From Betaproteobacteria bacterium (GTDB lineage Bacteria > Pseudomonadota > Gammaproteobacteria > Burkholderiales > Usitatibacteraceae), in the NCBI GenBank assembly GCA_016720855.1, contig JADKJU010000005.1, forward strand, positions 372,001-436,000: DNA of 64,000 bases, read 5' to 3'. Shown piece by piece: positions 45,408 to 56,100 of the stretch. Every line of letters starts with the position of its first letter. Within the stretch, counting starts at the first letter, position 1. A program made the translations under genes and the position numbers. The notes beneath the pieces were generated by a model. The model did not search any database. It was given only the letters and a program-made list of their open reading frames with translations, and was not told where the DNA came from.

Positions 45408-47205
45408 GGGTTTCGACTCCGAGCGTCTGCCAGACCTCGGGTAGTCCCGCCTGGACACTGGTGCTACGGACAAGTCCCAGCCGGCTCACGCCGCCGTCCT
45501 GGTACTCAACGAAAGCGCCGGGCTCGATGACGCCCGTTTCGGGGAGGACCGGCAGGCGAAGCGTTACGTCGATTTGCCGTCCCGTATCGGCGAGGATGGC
45601 GATCCCCCGTTGGCGTGCTGCGACTGCCTCGGTGATCAGGGGATCCACTACCATCGGCGCCAGTTCATCTCCAGCGGTCCCGATGCGCTTCACCCATCCG
45701 AGCACACCCGCCGAGACACCGGATACGTAGACACCGTTGTAGCGGGCTGCGTCCTTCCACTCCAAGCTCTCACGGGCGGTCGCGGCCGAGGGGAGCACGA
45801 AGCCAGGCACCACAGAGCCCCACTCCCAGGGCGGGACCGGATAGCGCGGCAGGACGCGAATTGTTTGCGCCGTGCGATGCGGCTGCAGGTAGGACCCCGC
45901 GGCCTCCGCGATGGTGTTGAGGGCGGAAATGTACGTCCCCTGATGGGACCAGACACCTGCGGGAACGAGCCAATCGGTAATGCCCCAGTCCACGCTCCAG
46001 CCGATCGGCACGCCGTTGACCCGCAGGGCGTCGGCCATGAGTTGCTGCGCGGTGCGATTCGCCGTGTTCGCGAAATTCTTCGTCGGCGCATAGGGCGCAT
46101 CGAGGACAGCACCCTTTCCGCGGCCGGTGACTTTCACGGAAGCTTCCCCGAAGGCGCGCTCGCGAGACAAGCGCTCGGCCAGGACCCGATAGGCGGTGCC
46201 GTTGATCGTGACCTCGAGCTCGACCGGATTACCGCTCGAGTCTGGCTCGAGATCGCCTAAGGCCTCAGCGGGAACCGTGGCATCAAAGCCCCAGGTCCAG
46301 GAATCGGCGTCGATCTTGAGATCCAGGGAGAGTGTCGGAATATCGATGTTCCCGACCACCCGCCTTAGGCGAACGTCATTGACGACCACGTAGACCCTCC
46401 GAATCGGGACGATGACCGTATCGCCCGGCCCGGGCGGTACGGCGTTCTCGCAGATGAAGATGAGAACGCCATCCAGTGCGACGGCGTCCTTGAAGATCAG
46501 TACCCCGCTTGGCGTGTAGCAAGCGGGATGTTGCGGCTCTGGCGGTAGCGCGAACCGCCCTGCACGCGGCCGAATCGCGTCGCCCCACCATGACTGCCAG
46601 CCGATCGGGAACGGAGCGGCCGTCTCGTGAAGCGCCACTTGTCCGGCGGAAATCCTGACCGCCCGCTGGTAACGGCTGCGTGGACCGCTACGCGGCCGGC
46701 GGTCGGCGTCCTCGAAGCGCGAGCACCGGGAATGCCGGATTCCGACGGCGCCCTCAAAGCGGGACGCCCTGGAGATCCGACGATCGCGGAGCGCTTCCTC
46801 CGACACCACTCGGCGGTCGCCGGCACCCACCTGGGCCGCGTCCTGGTGCCCTGCCGCGCACCGGACTGGCGCGGGGTCGAAGGAATCGGGGATCAGGGAC
46901 GCGACGCGGGCCGTGAGCGGCGCAGCAAGTTCCCAAGGTGCCATTCCTGCCGCCGCTACAGGAAGCGCTGTGGAGGCCCGTTCCTGCGCGCCTTGGCGGG
47001 TACTTTCGGCCGTGTCCCATGCCGTGGCGGCGCGGTTGACCGTGGGCCGGGCCGTGTCGGATCGGTAGATCGCCTCAATCGCCATCTCGAGGGGCGGAAA
47101 TATCCCCGAGATCGAAAGCGACACATCGGGCGCAACCGACGACTCCCCGAAGAGGAGGTTTGCTGTCCCTGGCAGCAGGCTGAAAAGCAGATCGGCATCG
47201 GCCAC
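45400..47205 (-). CDS. Phage tail-tip/baseplate hub-like protein
   Basis: This 601-residue protein has an N-terminal region, then a basic segment with repeated SRFEGAV, SRFEDAD and SRYQRAV motifs (about 130-200). The C-terminal half contains RRVYVVVNDVRLRRVVGNID, NFANTANRTAQQLMADALRV and a final beta domain (EYQDGGVSRLGLVRSTSV). This resembles hub proteins of siphophage tail tips. The start is GTG. The repeated SRFE units are common in this phage family. Confidence 0.65.
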   Translation of the reverse strand: MADADLLFSLLPGTANLLFGESSVAPDVSLSISGIFPPLEMAIEAIYRSDTARPTVNRAATAWDTAESTRQGAQERASTALPVAAAGMAPWELAAPLTARVASLIPDSFDPAPVRCAAGHQDAAQVGAGDRRVVSEEALRDRRISRASRFEGAVGIRHSRCSRFEDADRRPRSGPRSRYQRAVRISAGQVALHETAAPFPIGWQSWWGDAIRPRAGRFALPPEPQHPACYTPSGVLIFKDAVALDGVLIFICENAVPPGPGDTVIVPIRRVYVVVNDVRLRRVVGNIDIPTLSLDLKIDADSWTWGFDATVPAEALGDLEPDSSGNPVELEVTINGTAYRVLAERLSRERAFGEASVKVTGRGKGAVLDAPYAPTKNFANTANRTAQQLMADALRVNGVPIGWSVDWGITDWLVPAGVWSHQGTYISALNTIAEAAGSYLQPHRTAQTIRVLPRYPVPPWEWGSVVPGFVLPSAATARESLEWKDAARYNGVYVSGVSAGVLGWVKRIGTAGDELAPMVVDPLITEAVAARQRGIAILADTGRQIDVTLRLPVLPETGVIEPGAFVEYQDGGVSRLGLVRSTSVQAGLPEVWQTLGVETHA

Positions 47206-47208
47206 GGA

Positions 47209-47598
47209 CTACCCCAGGGTGCCGGCCGTGATGGTGGCCCTCCCGCCCGCGAATAGCTGCACGGAGTCGAGCCAGACCTCCCCTGGGCCCCCTGCCTCCG
47301 ACACATCGCAATCCCACGCCGGTGCGCCGTCGCCATTGACGAACCGCGCCCACACGGCGGTGCCCGTAACCGAGATCATGGCCGACTCGGGCGGCGTAAT
47401 CGTGAGGACGGCACCCGCAACTATCCCGACTGGCTCCAGGAGCGGGATCGAAACCAGGGGCGCGCCCCCAGGATCGGCGCCGTTTGCTGGACGCACCGTT
47501 CCGAAGATGTCTACCCGCGCCGCCCCAGAGCCCAGCGCTAGGAAGGTCACGACAGCGTCCAGGCGGGCGTTGGCGAGAGCGACGGAAACAGAAATCAC
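47209..47598 (-). CDS. Phage protein of unknown function
   Basis: This 129-residue protein is rich in beta-strand (VDIFGTVRPANGADPGGAPL, ITPPESAMISVTGTAVWARF) and has one Cys (WDCDV). It starts at GTG overlapping the stop of the gene upstream (GTGA). Its place between tail-tip genes suggests a small tail protein. Confidence 0.6.
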   Translation of the reverse strand: MISVSVALANARLDAVVTFLALGSGAARVDIFGTVRPANGADPGGAPLVSIPLLEPVGIVAGAVLTITPPESAMISVTGTAVWARFVNGDGAPAWDCDVSEAGGPGEVWLDSVQLFAGGRATITAGTLG

Positions 47599-47939
47599 GG
47601 AATGACGGGGGCAAGGTTGTCGGCAATCACCGCCCGGTAGTTCCCGGTGTGATCGAAGGCGACGACCGTGTACTTGTAGCGGTGGTCGATGTAGTCGAAG
47701 GCGTAGGCGCCGTCAGGCGAGCTCCACGTCTCCCGGATCACGGTGCCGGTAACTTCAGCAACCAGCCACACTTGGCGTGCGACCGGCACGTCGGGGGAGC
47801 CCTTCTCTTTGACGGTCCCCTCGATCCGTCCGCGTCCACCATATGCCGTGTCGCCAGTGAAGTACTTTGCCGAGAGCTTGCCGCTCCCCACCGGCTGGAA
47901 AATGGAGAAGAGGGCGAGTCCCACCAGGGTCGCGGCCAT
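47595..47939 (-). CDS. Phage protein with carboxypeptidase-regulatory-like fold
   Basis: This 114-residue protein contains GRGRIEGTVKEKGSPDVPVA, WSSPDGAYAFDYIDHRYKYT and VVAFDHTGNYRAVIADNLAP, the pattern of an Ig-like/carboxypeptidase-regulatory beta domain. Such domains decorate virion tails. It overlaps its downstream neighbour by four bases. Confidence 0.6.
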   Translation of the reverse strand: MAATLVGLALFSIFQPVGSGKLSAKYFTGDTAYGGRGRIEGTVKEKGSPDVPVARQVWLVAEVTGTVIRETWSSPDGAYAFDYIDHRYKYTVVAFDHTGNYRAVIADNLAPVIP

Positions 47940-47940
47940 G

Positions 47941-49110
47941 CTAGTTCGCCCACGGTCCGGTGATATCGAAGAACATCCCGCCCGCGTAGGCGGTGCCTGC
48001 GCCCAACTGCTTGTAGAGAAGCTTCTTGCCAGCTACGGGGGTATCTTCGAAGACGGAGTCCTGCGTGATCAGGGTCGAGGTCATTTGCGGAGTGAAGTAC
48101 GCACCGGGAAGTTCCGCGCGGTAGGTCGCGCCTTCGAAGATCACAGGGGTCGACAGAATCAGGCCGTTGTCGGCCGCGTTCGGGTACGGCAGGTTCGAAC
48201 TGTAGTACCCAGAGGTTTCGTAAAGGACACCTGTGGAAGTCGGCGAAAGTGCGTAGCGAAAGGTGATCGCCTGCGACCCACCCGTGCCGAGGTAGGAGCG
48301 CGCGATGTAGCGGACATTCATCGCCGCCGAGTAGTTGGATGCGACGGGAGAGCTCGACGCTTCAGGGGTGGCCGCGGAAACGTCGCTGTTCTTCAGGTAC
48401 ACGGCGAACTTGAAATTGTCCGGACTCTTCTTCGAGGCCACATCGCCCCAGGCGAGCACGAATACGGCATCCACCAAGGACGAGTTCGGCGCGACGGCCA
48501 GGTAGCAGAAGCGATCGTTTGCGATCACCCACCACTTCTTCGCGGTCGCGCTGTTCGCCTTGGGGATGTAGGCGCCGCCGGCCATCTGCGCTTCGGTCGG
48601 GAACTTGGCCGTATAGGTATCCACGTCCGTCATGCCTTCGGCGCCGAATGCGCGCGCCGACGTGGTGCCCGCATCGTCAATGCGGATGTGTAGACCGGTC
48701 GCGGCCACGTTGCCCGACTTGTAGGCGGCCTTGTTCGTGCCCGTAAAGGCCTTCACCCACCCTGCGGGCGCCAGTTTGAGGGTGATGGTTCCCGTTGCGG
48801 TCTGGTCCGTGATCCCCGTCGCGTCGAACACGACCGTATTGGTGGTGGTGCTCAAGACGCGCTTCTCGCCATTGAGCTCAGGCGGCGTGGCGCCGGCAAT
48901 CAGTACCACGGTATTCACCCGCGCGGAGTGGCCAGTGGCGATGGTGGCTGTGGCGAGTCCTCCCGCCACGACGAGCGAGTCGACGGTCTTGAGGCCAAAG
49001 CCGTCTACGAGACAGGCATCGAGGACCGCGAGGAGGTTGCCGGCGACGTTCGTGAGTGTCGGCGCTCCCGTCATCGAGGAGTCGAAGATCTTGACGGTGG
49101 TGTCGGTCAT
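47941..49110 (-). CDS. Phage tail protein
   Basis: This 389-residue protein has an N-terminal helical part (GNLLAVLDACLVDGFGLKTV) and a long beta-rich remainder (TITLKLAPAGWVKAFTGTNK, LPYPNAADNGLILSTPVIFE). No enzyme motif is visible. Similar proteins occur next to tail-tip genes in Burkholderia and Pseudomonas siphophages. It lies one base from the gene downstream. Confidence 0.62.
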   Translation of the reverse strand: MTDTTVKIFDSSMTGAPTLTNVAGNLLAVLDACLVDGFGLKTVDSLVVAGGLATATIATGHSARVNTVVLIAGATPPELNGEKRVLSTTTNTVVFDATGITDQTATGTITLKLAPAGWVKAFTGTNKAAYKSGNVAATGLHIRIDDAGTTSARAFGAEGMTDVDTYTAKFPTEAQMAGGAYIPKANSATAKKWWVIANDRFCYLAVAPNSSLVDAVFVLAWGDVASKKSPDNFKFAVYLKNSDVSAATPEASSSPVASNYSAAMNVRYIARSYLGTGGSQAITFRYALSPTSTGVLYETSGYYSSNLPYPNAADNGLILSTPVIFEGATYRAELPGAYFTPQMTSTLITQDSVFEDTPVAGKKLLYKQLGAGTAYAGGMFFDITGPWAN

Positions 49111-49131
49111 GGGCGGATCCCTGGAAGGCGA

Positions 49132-52100
49132 TTACGGGCGATCGACATCGCCACGGATGAGGAGCGTGAAGCTGTCGTTGGGCACGGTCTCCGGCCCCTG
49201 TTGGATGGTGCGAACCACCCAGACGGGAAAGAGGGCGCCGACGGTGTTAAACCGCAGGACGTTGCCAGCCGCCCACCCGCCGCCCCAACCGGTGGCGCGC
49301 AGCGTGAAATAGGGCTGGCCGGTCGCGGGGTTGATGGGTGCTACGTCCGTTGCGGTGTTGCCGGTGGCAATCAGGCCCACGTGCTCGCCGATCACGTTGA
49401 ATGCGGTGGTGTTCGTGAACTGGATGGACCAGCGCTCGGTGCTCGCACCCACATTCGTCACCTCGACCGGGGCCAGGACGTCGTTGTAGGTCCCGGTCGC
49501 GGGGGACCCCGATACGTCATCGAGCCAAGTGCCCGCCCACGTCGCCTGGTCAAAGAGCACCGGGACGTAGGCGCGCAGGTCCCCCGCCACCAACGCGGAC
49601 GACACGACCGAGCCAACCGGATAGTCGTGGGAGATCTGCCGCGTAAAAGCCATGGCGCCGTTGATCTGGACGTCGGCGATCTGCGCCATGTCCTCGATCC
49701 GATGCTCGATCGTCACCGGCTGCGCGTAGCCCGACACATCGGAAAAGGTGACGGTGCCGGCCTCGAGGTTCGCCGAGTAGCCGGTATCGATGACGTTGCC
49801 GTCGCTGCCGATGACCCGAACGCGCGAAAGTCGCACGCGGCCGCAGTTGATCGTCTGCGCGTTGGAGACCGTCTGCGGGCCGATCGTCTCGGCGTGGCCG
49901 ATGACGGCGAAGTCGCCAGGATTGAAGATCGGCACCCGGCCATCGGTGGGTAGGCGCACCGGGTCCAGGCCAAGGATCTCGGCGTCGAGCGGGAGGTAGG
50001 AGTAGGAAACGGCGTTGTAGCGAATGGTGGAGACGCGGCAGAGGTCGGCCGGCAGCACGGTGAGACCTGCAATCCCCAAGTGGGTCAGGTCGATGTTGAG
50101 GCCCGGGTCTCCGGCGGGGTTTACGAAGAAGAGCTGGACGATGCCGTACTCGTAGTCGACCGTTCCTTTCACACGCGTCGCGTTGAACTTGCCATTGGCA
50201 TCGGCCGTGACATTAAAGTCGGTGCCGTCCTGGAGCGTGCCCTGCACGCTAATGGAAGACGGGCGAAGGGGAGAGGCGGCTGTGCGGAACATGACGCCTG
50301 AATTCATGAACGGCGCGGAGAGCCCCGCAGTCGGGGGTGCCTGGATGCCGGCCCACTCGGTGATCGCGGGTGAGGCATTCGTTGTCCAGGCGGTGATCGC
50401 GAAGTCGCCAAGCGAAGCGCTGATTGCCCCTGCCGGGGTGCCCGAACCGGTCGCCGGATCGGGGTTGCGAGAGATCGAGCCGTCCGTCTGCCCGACGTAG
50501 ATGTCGGCCCCAATTTTGAAGCGCGTCCCCCGCAGTAGGTAGTTTGGCGCGAGGACCGCTCGCCCGACGTATTGATTGACCTGGATGCTGACGCTATTGG
50601 CGCTACCCCGCCGCGACGATGTAGGCCACCGTCGACGGTCTGCGGGGCGACGGTGAGCGTGCGGATACGCAGGTCGCCCGCACCGCCCCAGCCGCCGATG
50701 GGGGAAGCGTTCCAGATGAAGGTCTGGGAGTACTGCGGGAAGTTGAGCGGCGTGGTGATGATCGCCGGGCCCTGCACGTCGGCCTTGCCGAGGGCGGTCG
50801 AGGCGCTGACGTTGATCTGGCCCGTGGCGTAATCGATCGTGCCAATGACGGTGCGGCCGTGGACGTCGTCCTCGAAGTTCAGGTTTCCATTGCCGTCATC
50901 GGTGACAGCAATGGCCCTGGACTTCTGCGCAGGGTCGATCCGCAGATCACCGAAGGGGTAAGTGGTCGAGTAGTTGAACTGCGCGGCAAGCGTGAAGGAC
51001 ACGGTGCCGGGCTTCACATTCGCTGCCCCGATGAAGCCCCCGAACACATTGACGGAAGCGGCCGACAGCGGGGTATCGCCGGTCGTGTCGAGGAGAAACA
51101 TGGTCCCGGACGCCGGGAGCGCATTCGGGCTCAAGAAGACCACGCCCTTGGTGTAGTTCACGACCCCGGTCGCATCGCCCGTGAGGTTCCCGTAGCCGTC
51201 ATCGGTTGCGGTTTTCACCGTGCCGTTGGTCCAGGACACCGTGAGCTGGCCTGCGAGGATGCGCGTGGCTCCCGGGGCATCGCTCGCCTCACCGGAGGTA
51301 TTGAGTGGGGTAAAGAGCTTGGCGCCGTTCACAAGGTCGGTGTTGGGGACCGCACCCACGACCGCGTTCGTATAGAACTGCAGGATGATGGCGCTGCCCA
51401 CGTCCGGCAGCGCGCCCAGGGTGAGCGCGACGGAGCCGGTGAGATACGAGAGTGTCCCCACCCCGTAGGCGGCATCCGCTCCCTTGATGGCGCCCGTGCC
51501 GTTCTCACGAAGGACGTACCACGTGCCACCGGAGAGGTAGGACACGCTTAAGGAGGCCCGTGCTGGAATGGCAGGCAGCGTGAGGGCGTAGCTGATGCTG
51601 CGGCTCTCGGCCGTGACGTTGATGCCGATGGAATCGGAAATGAGCGGCGGAATGTCGGCCGGGGTGTAGGTCACCACCTGCGTACCGGCCGAGGTTCCCC
51701 AGACGTTGGTTACGAGCCGGAGGATCCCGTTCTCATAGTCGACGGTTCCGACTTCGGTCGAGCCATTGAGGAGAAGCCCAGCGGCATCGGTGAGGGTGAC
51801 GCCCGAGCGGACGACCGTGAGGCTCCCCGGCAAGGTCCCGCCGCCGACGAAGAGCGCCTGGGTGGTGGTGAAAGCGAGCGTGATGGAGCGCGAGATCGGG
51901 GAGCCGCTCTGGGTGTAGGCGACACTCAGGCCGTTGGAGCGGGCATCCACAATGGGTGTCTCGGTCTGCGCCGAAGGCACGATCTGAGCAAAGATTGTCT
52001 CCACCTCGGCGCTCACGTCACCGGTGTCAATCGGCGTGACAGTCGCGACCGCTCCGTAGTACTTCGCGGCATTGGCGACCAGGGTGTCGCGCACGCGCGT

Positions 52101-52760
52101 CTTGCCTGTGGCCGGCTGAAAGGTGCGATCGGGAGGCGAGCCTGGGAAGTCGTAGCGCAGCGCATCGGAGAGCTCGCACGTCACTACGTTCGCCTTGTAG
52201 TCCGTGTAGGTCCCGCTCTGGGAGTAGGTGAATGTGCGAACTTCTGCGGAAACGCGTGTGACGCGGACGTATTGCGAGAACTCCGTGCCGGTCCCCTCGT
52301 TCATGCCGAGGTAGAGGGTTTTCCCCACCGGAGGCAGCGGGGAGCCTTCGCGCTGAAAGAGTTGGATCGAGCGCTGGCCGGTGATGTGGTTCTCGAAGAG
52401 GTAGCCTTCCCAGAGGGATCCCTTGTTGAGGTAGGCCTCGACGCGGTTTGCCGCGTCCTCGCGCTGATCAAAGACATCGCCCGTCTTGAATATCGTCACC
52501 GCTACCCGTGGGTCGTCGGGCGGGTCGGCCACGATGACGTTGCCCCCGTAGTAGCCATCCACTGTGGGTGTCTGGATGCTCGCGAAGACTTTGCGGAAGT
52601 TGACCCGGCCGCCGGCGCGGTCGAGTTCGCTGATGTCATTGAAGATGGAGTTGCTCGCCCCATCGGTGATGACGTTCGACGTCGGAGGGCCGCCGCCGTT
52701 ATCCACGTCGTCCATGACTTGCGATGCGACGAGCTTTACGTCGCCTGCGAGAATGCCCAT
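49132..52760 (-). CDS. Very large phage tail/fibre protein, interrupted by two apparent +1 indels
   Basis: The first frame (52760 down to about 50640) and the last frame (through 50307 to 49132) together encode one protein of about 1208 residues. It has repeated beta-rich modules with V-G-T-V/I-D-Y-x-x-G-I signatures (TEVGTVDYENGILRL; VIGTIDYATGQINV; KGTVDYEYGIVQLF). Between the frames one G too many lies in GACGGTGG (50629-50630) and one in the GGGG run (50606-50609). Correcting both gives TVAYIVAAGSANSVSIQVNQ and joins the frames without a stop. The apparent gene boundary at 50307 is therefore probably artificial. Host-receptor contact is a likely role. Confidence 0.65.
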
Positions 52761-52763
52761 CTG

Positions 52764-53171
52764 CTAGATCTCCATCAGGCGAAGTGTCAGGCGGTAGTAG
52801 TCGGACCCCGACCGCGCCGGAAAGCCTAGGACGGGCTCGGCCTCGATCGCGGTATCGCCAAAGCGAAAGGCCACGACGAAGACGCGGGCATCGGCGAGCG
52901 TGAGCTCGAAGCGCCCGGAGTCGACCGCCAGAGGATCAGCGGCCCAGCCGTAGAGGGTCTCCACCACGGCGCGCGTCACCCACGCCATGTCAGCGGCACC
53001 CACCAAGGTAATCGGGCGGCCTGCCTGCCGGGTGCCGGACTGCACGAGAAGTGCGCCGGTGAGTAGATAGGAGATGTTGGCGACGACTGGACTCCAGGCG
53101 TGCTCATCGGTCCACAGGAGGTCGTCTGGCAACGCCAGCACCACCCCATCGGTGAGGTTTTTGAGTTGCAT
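52764..53171 (-). CDS. Phage tail protein
   Basis: This 135-residue protein (MQLKNLTDGVVLALPDDLLW; SGTRQAGRPITLVGAADMAW; SGSDYYRLTLRLMEI) is mostly beta-strand and lies between the tape-measure and large tail genes. That position fits a distal-tail or tail-completion protein. It starts at ATG and ends just before the large tail gene. Confidence 0.65.
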   Translation of the reverse strand: MQLKNLTDGVVLALPDDLLWTDEHAWSPVVANISYLLTGALLVQSGTRQAGRPITLVGAADMAWVTRAVVETLYGWAADPLAVDSGRFELTLADARVFVVAFRFGDTAIEAEPVLGFPARSGSDYYRLTLRLMEI

Positions 53172-53183
53172 GTGGTTTTGGAC

Positions 53184-56100
53184 TCAGGCCGCGCGAGCGC
53201 GGGCGACTTCGAGGATCTGCAAGAGCCGGGACTCATCTCCGGCGTCGATGGTGGCGTTGACCCGGCGATCGCCGGCCGCCAACTCGACCCGCACGGTGCG
53301 CGTGGGTGCGGTGTTGGCTTCCAGGACAGGCCGCGTTAGTGAAAGCGTGGGTGGGCCCAGTCCCACCAAGCCCCCCGAGGCGTAGCCCTGGACCCGGGCA
53401 GCGACCGCGCGGGCGGGAAGCGCCAGGCTATTGAGCGCTGCGAAGAAGCCGGATCCAAAGCGCGCGACTGCGGCCCTGTTCACCACGTACTCACCGGGCG
53501 TGAGCATGGCCGGCACGGAGTCGGAGGCCGCAGGGCCCCCTTCGGCAAAGCCTCGCGCCTCGTTCTGCTCCATGTAGGAGACAAGCTCGCGCTCCAGGTC
53601 TTTGCCGAAGGCCAGCGGCTGCGCCATGGCCGAGCGCCACGTCTGCTGAATGCGGGCCATGTGTCCACGCTCATTGCCGGTGAGCTGGTTCCTACCCATG
53701 AGGGTTTGGACGATGTCGCGATCCTTTGCGGCCTCGGCGCGGTAGCGCTCCATGGTCTTGTAGCGCATGTCGAGACTCACCCCGCCGCTATAAGTGCGCT
53801 CGAGCCACAGGGTGTATTCGTCCATCCCCCGGAGGCCCAGTTCGATGAGCTTCAGAGCTTCGATCGCTTCGCGATTTCGCTTCGGAGGCGTTGGCCGCCC
53901 CAGATCGCGATCCTCCGAGGGGCGCTCTCGATTGGCTTTCCTCGCGGCAGAGGACTTTGCGACGGGGCCGCCGAGCGCAAAGCGCGCGACCCCATTGGCA
54001 AGCCGCGAGAGCGTCCCACCGCCGTACTTCCGGACGGCGGCCTTGCGGAGCACAAAGGCGCCGGCTTCCAGGGTGCGCGGTACCGTGTCGTGGTGGCCGG
54101 ATCCGGGCACCGAGCCGCCCGCCATGCGAGGAAATGCGGAGGCCACGCTCCCGCCGTCAGCAAATTGCCGTGCGCCAGCACCTTGCCTTGCGCCAGCACC
54201 TTGCCGTGCGCCAGCGCCGACGAGGCCGCCGGTTGCGTTTCCTTCGACGCGGCGAACCGTGATCGTGTGGGTGCTCGAGGTATTCGCGCCGTTCAAGGAC
54301 TGGATCTGGGAGCGCACGGTGTCCACGTTGGCGTTCACCTGGTGGCGCGACTCCGTCTGGATCCGCTCGAGGGCACGAATCATCCCGTCGACGTTGGTGA
54401 TCGAGGCTTGGGCCTTCTCGGTCGTGACGCGCAATTCCAGGAGCGCGTTCTGATCGGCGTAGGTGCGAAGCTTGTCAAGCGCGTCGCGCGCCTTGCCGAC
54501 ATCGGCATTGATGGGAAGGGTTTTGCCCTCCTTGAGTAGCTGCTCGTACTCACGCAGCTGCTTTTCCGCCTGCTGCAGGTCGGCCTGAATCGAGACGAGG
54601 AGCTTCTTCTCGGCAAGCGCCTTGTCCAGATCTGCGAGAGCCTGGGTAAAGCGAGAGGCATCGGCGTCGATCGTGACCTTGAGGCCCTGCTGAAGCTTCG
54701 CCGTGAGTTGGTCGACCTGGGTCTGGGTCTCGGTAAGGGTCTGCTTGATCTGGTCGCGGGCGGACATGGCCGACTGGGCGGCCGTCCGGTGCGCGTTCGC
54801 CTCGGCGTCCAGGGTCTGAGTGAGGATCTCCTCCGAGGACTTGATCTTCTGGACCGCCGTGTTGACCCCTTCTTTGCCCCGGGCGATCGCGGCGTCCGCC
54901 TCCTGCGTGCGCTGAGAGATCTCGGCTCGCAGCTGATCTGCCTGCCGCATCAGGGCTTCGGACTTGCCGTACTCCTGATTGCGGGAGGCTTCCCGCGCAC
55001 GCGCTTCGAGCGCGACAATCTGAGTGGCACCCTGCTCCGCCTGGCGGCGGGCATCCTCGGCGCGTCGGGCCTCACTCGTTTCACTAGCCGCAACCTGGGC
55101 GGCCAAGTCCATGGACTTTTGGGCGAGGCTTCGCGCTTCCTCAAAGGAGCCATTGGCCAGCGCCCGGCGCGCTTGCTCCTGGTACTCCGCGATCTGGCTC
55201 TTGCGATCCTCGGTCGCCTCGTACTCGCTCATCCCCTGGCGCTGGATGTCGCGGATCCGCTCCTCCGTGGACATGGAGAGGCGCCGCTTCTCCTGCTCGA
55301 TCCGATTCACCTCGGCCAAGTGCCGGTTCGCCTCGGCATTCAGGGCATCGACGTGGCTGCGGTACTCGGCAATCGCCTGGGTCATCGTCTGGCGCTTGGC
55401 GGCCAGGATCTCGTTCTCGACCCGCTGGACGTTGGCCGAGCGCTCGGCATCGCTCTGGCCCTGGTGCTGCGCGGCCGCCAGGCGAGCGCCGGACTCGTCA
55501 TCGATGAGTTTCAGGGCTTCCGCGGAAGCCTGCCGGCGAAGGAGTGCTTGCTGGGTGAGCGACTCCGAAAGTAGCTGTGTGGAGCGCGTGATCGCCGCGG
55601 ATTCCGACGTCTGGAGCGCTGCAAGTTCGGCGACTTCCTGCTGGTAGCGCGCTTTGACGGCCTCGACCTGCTGTTGCAGGTTTGCCTCCACGAGCGAGGT
55701 GAGCCCTTTGTAGGCCTCCGCCATCTTGGCTGTCGCATCGGCCACGGTCTGGTTCGCCTTGCCGACCGCCTGCTCAACCTCCCCGAGCCGAGACTTGAGC
55801 TTTTCGAGCGCTCCGTGCACGGCCTCCACACCCCGGGCAACCGCCTCCTGAGTGCCCTGCCGGACGGCCTCCAGGCGCTTGGCGATCTCCTCGGCTGCCG
55901 AAGCTGCGGAGTTCATCGCCCCTTTTGCGGCCTCCGTTCCCCGTCCGGCGTCTGCATACATCTGCGCGAAGACCTGATTCATCTCGGCAAGCCGTGCCTG
56001 ATGGCGTTGAGTCGCCTGCGCAAGCGTGTCGGAGGTGAAGAGGGCGGCGAACATCTCCCACCGAAAGCGCAGCTCTTCGATTCCGCGCATCAGGATCTCG

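Noticed and set aside
48928..49953. Plus-strand frame of 341 codons in the tail region
   Set aside because: Antisense to two tail genes and of Arg/His-rich shadow composition.
50304..50640. Genuine C-terminus of a separate tail gene
   Set aside because: The frame's composition (Arg/Ser/Pro-rich) is that of a shadow; another frame gives sensible sequence joined to the next gene.
54165..54218. Possible CRISPR-like repeat
   Set aside because: The units are contiguous without spacers and lie in frame within the tape-measure gene.
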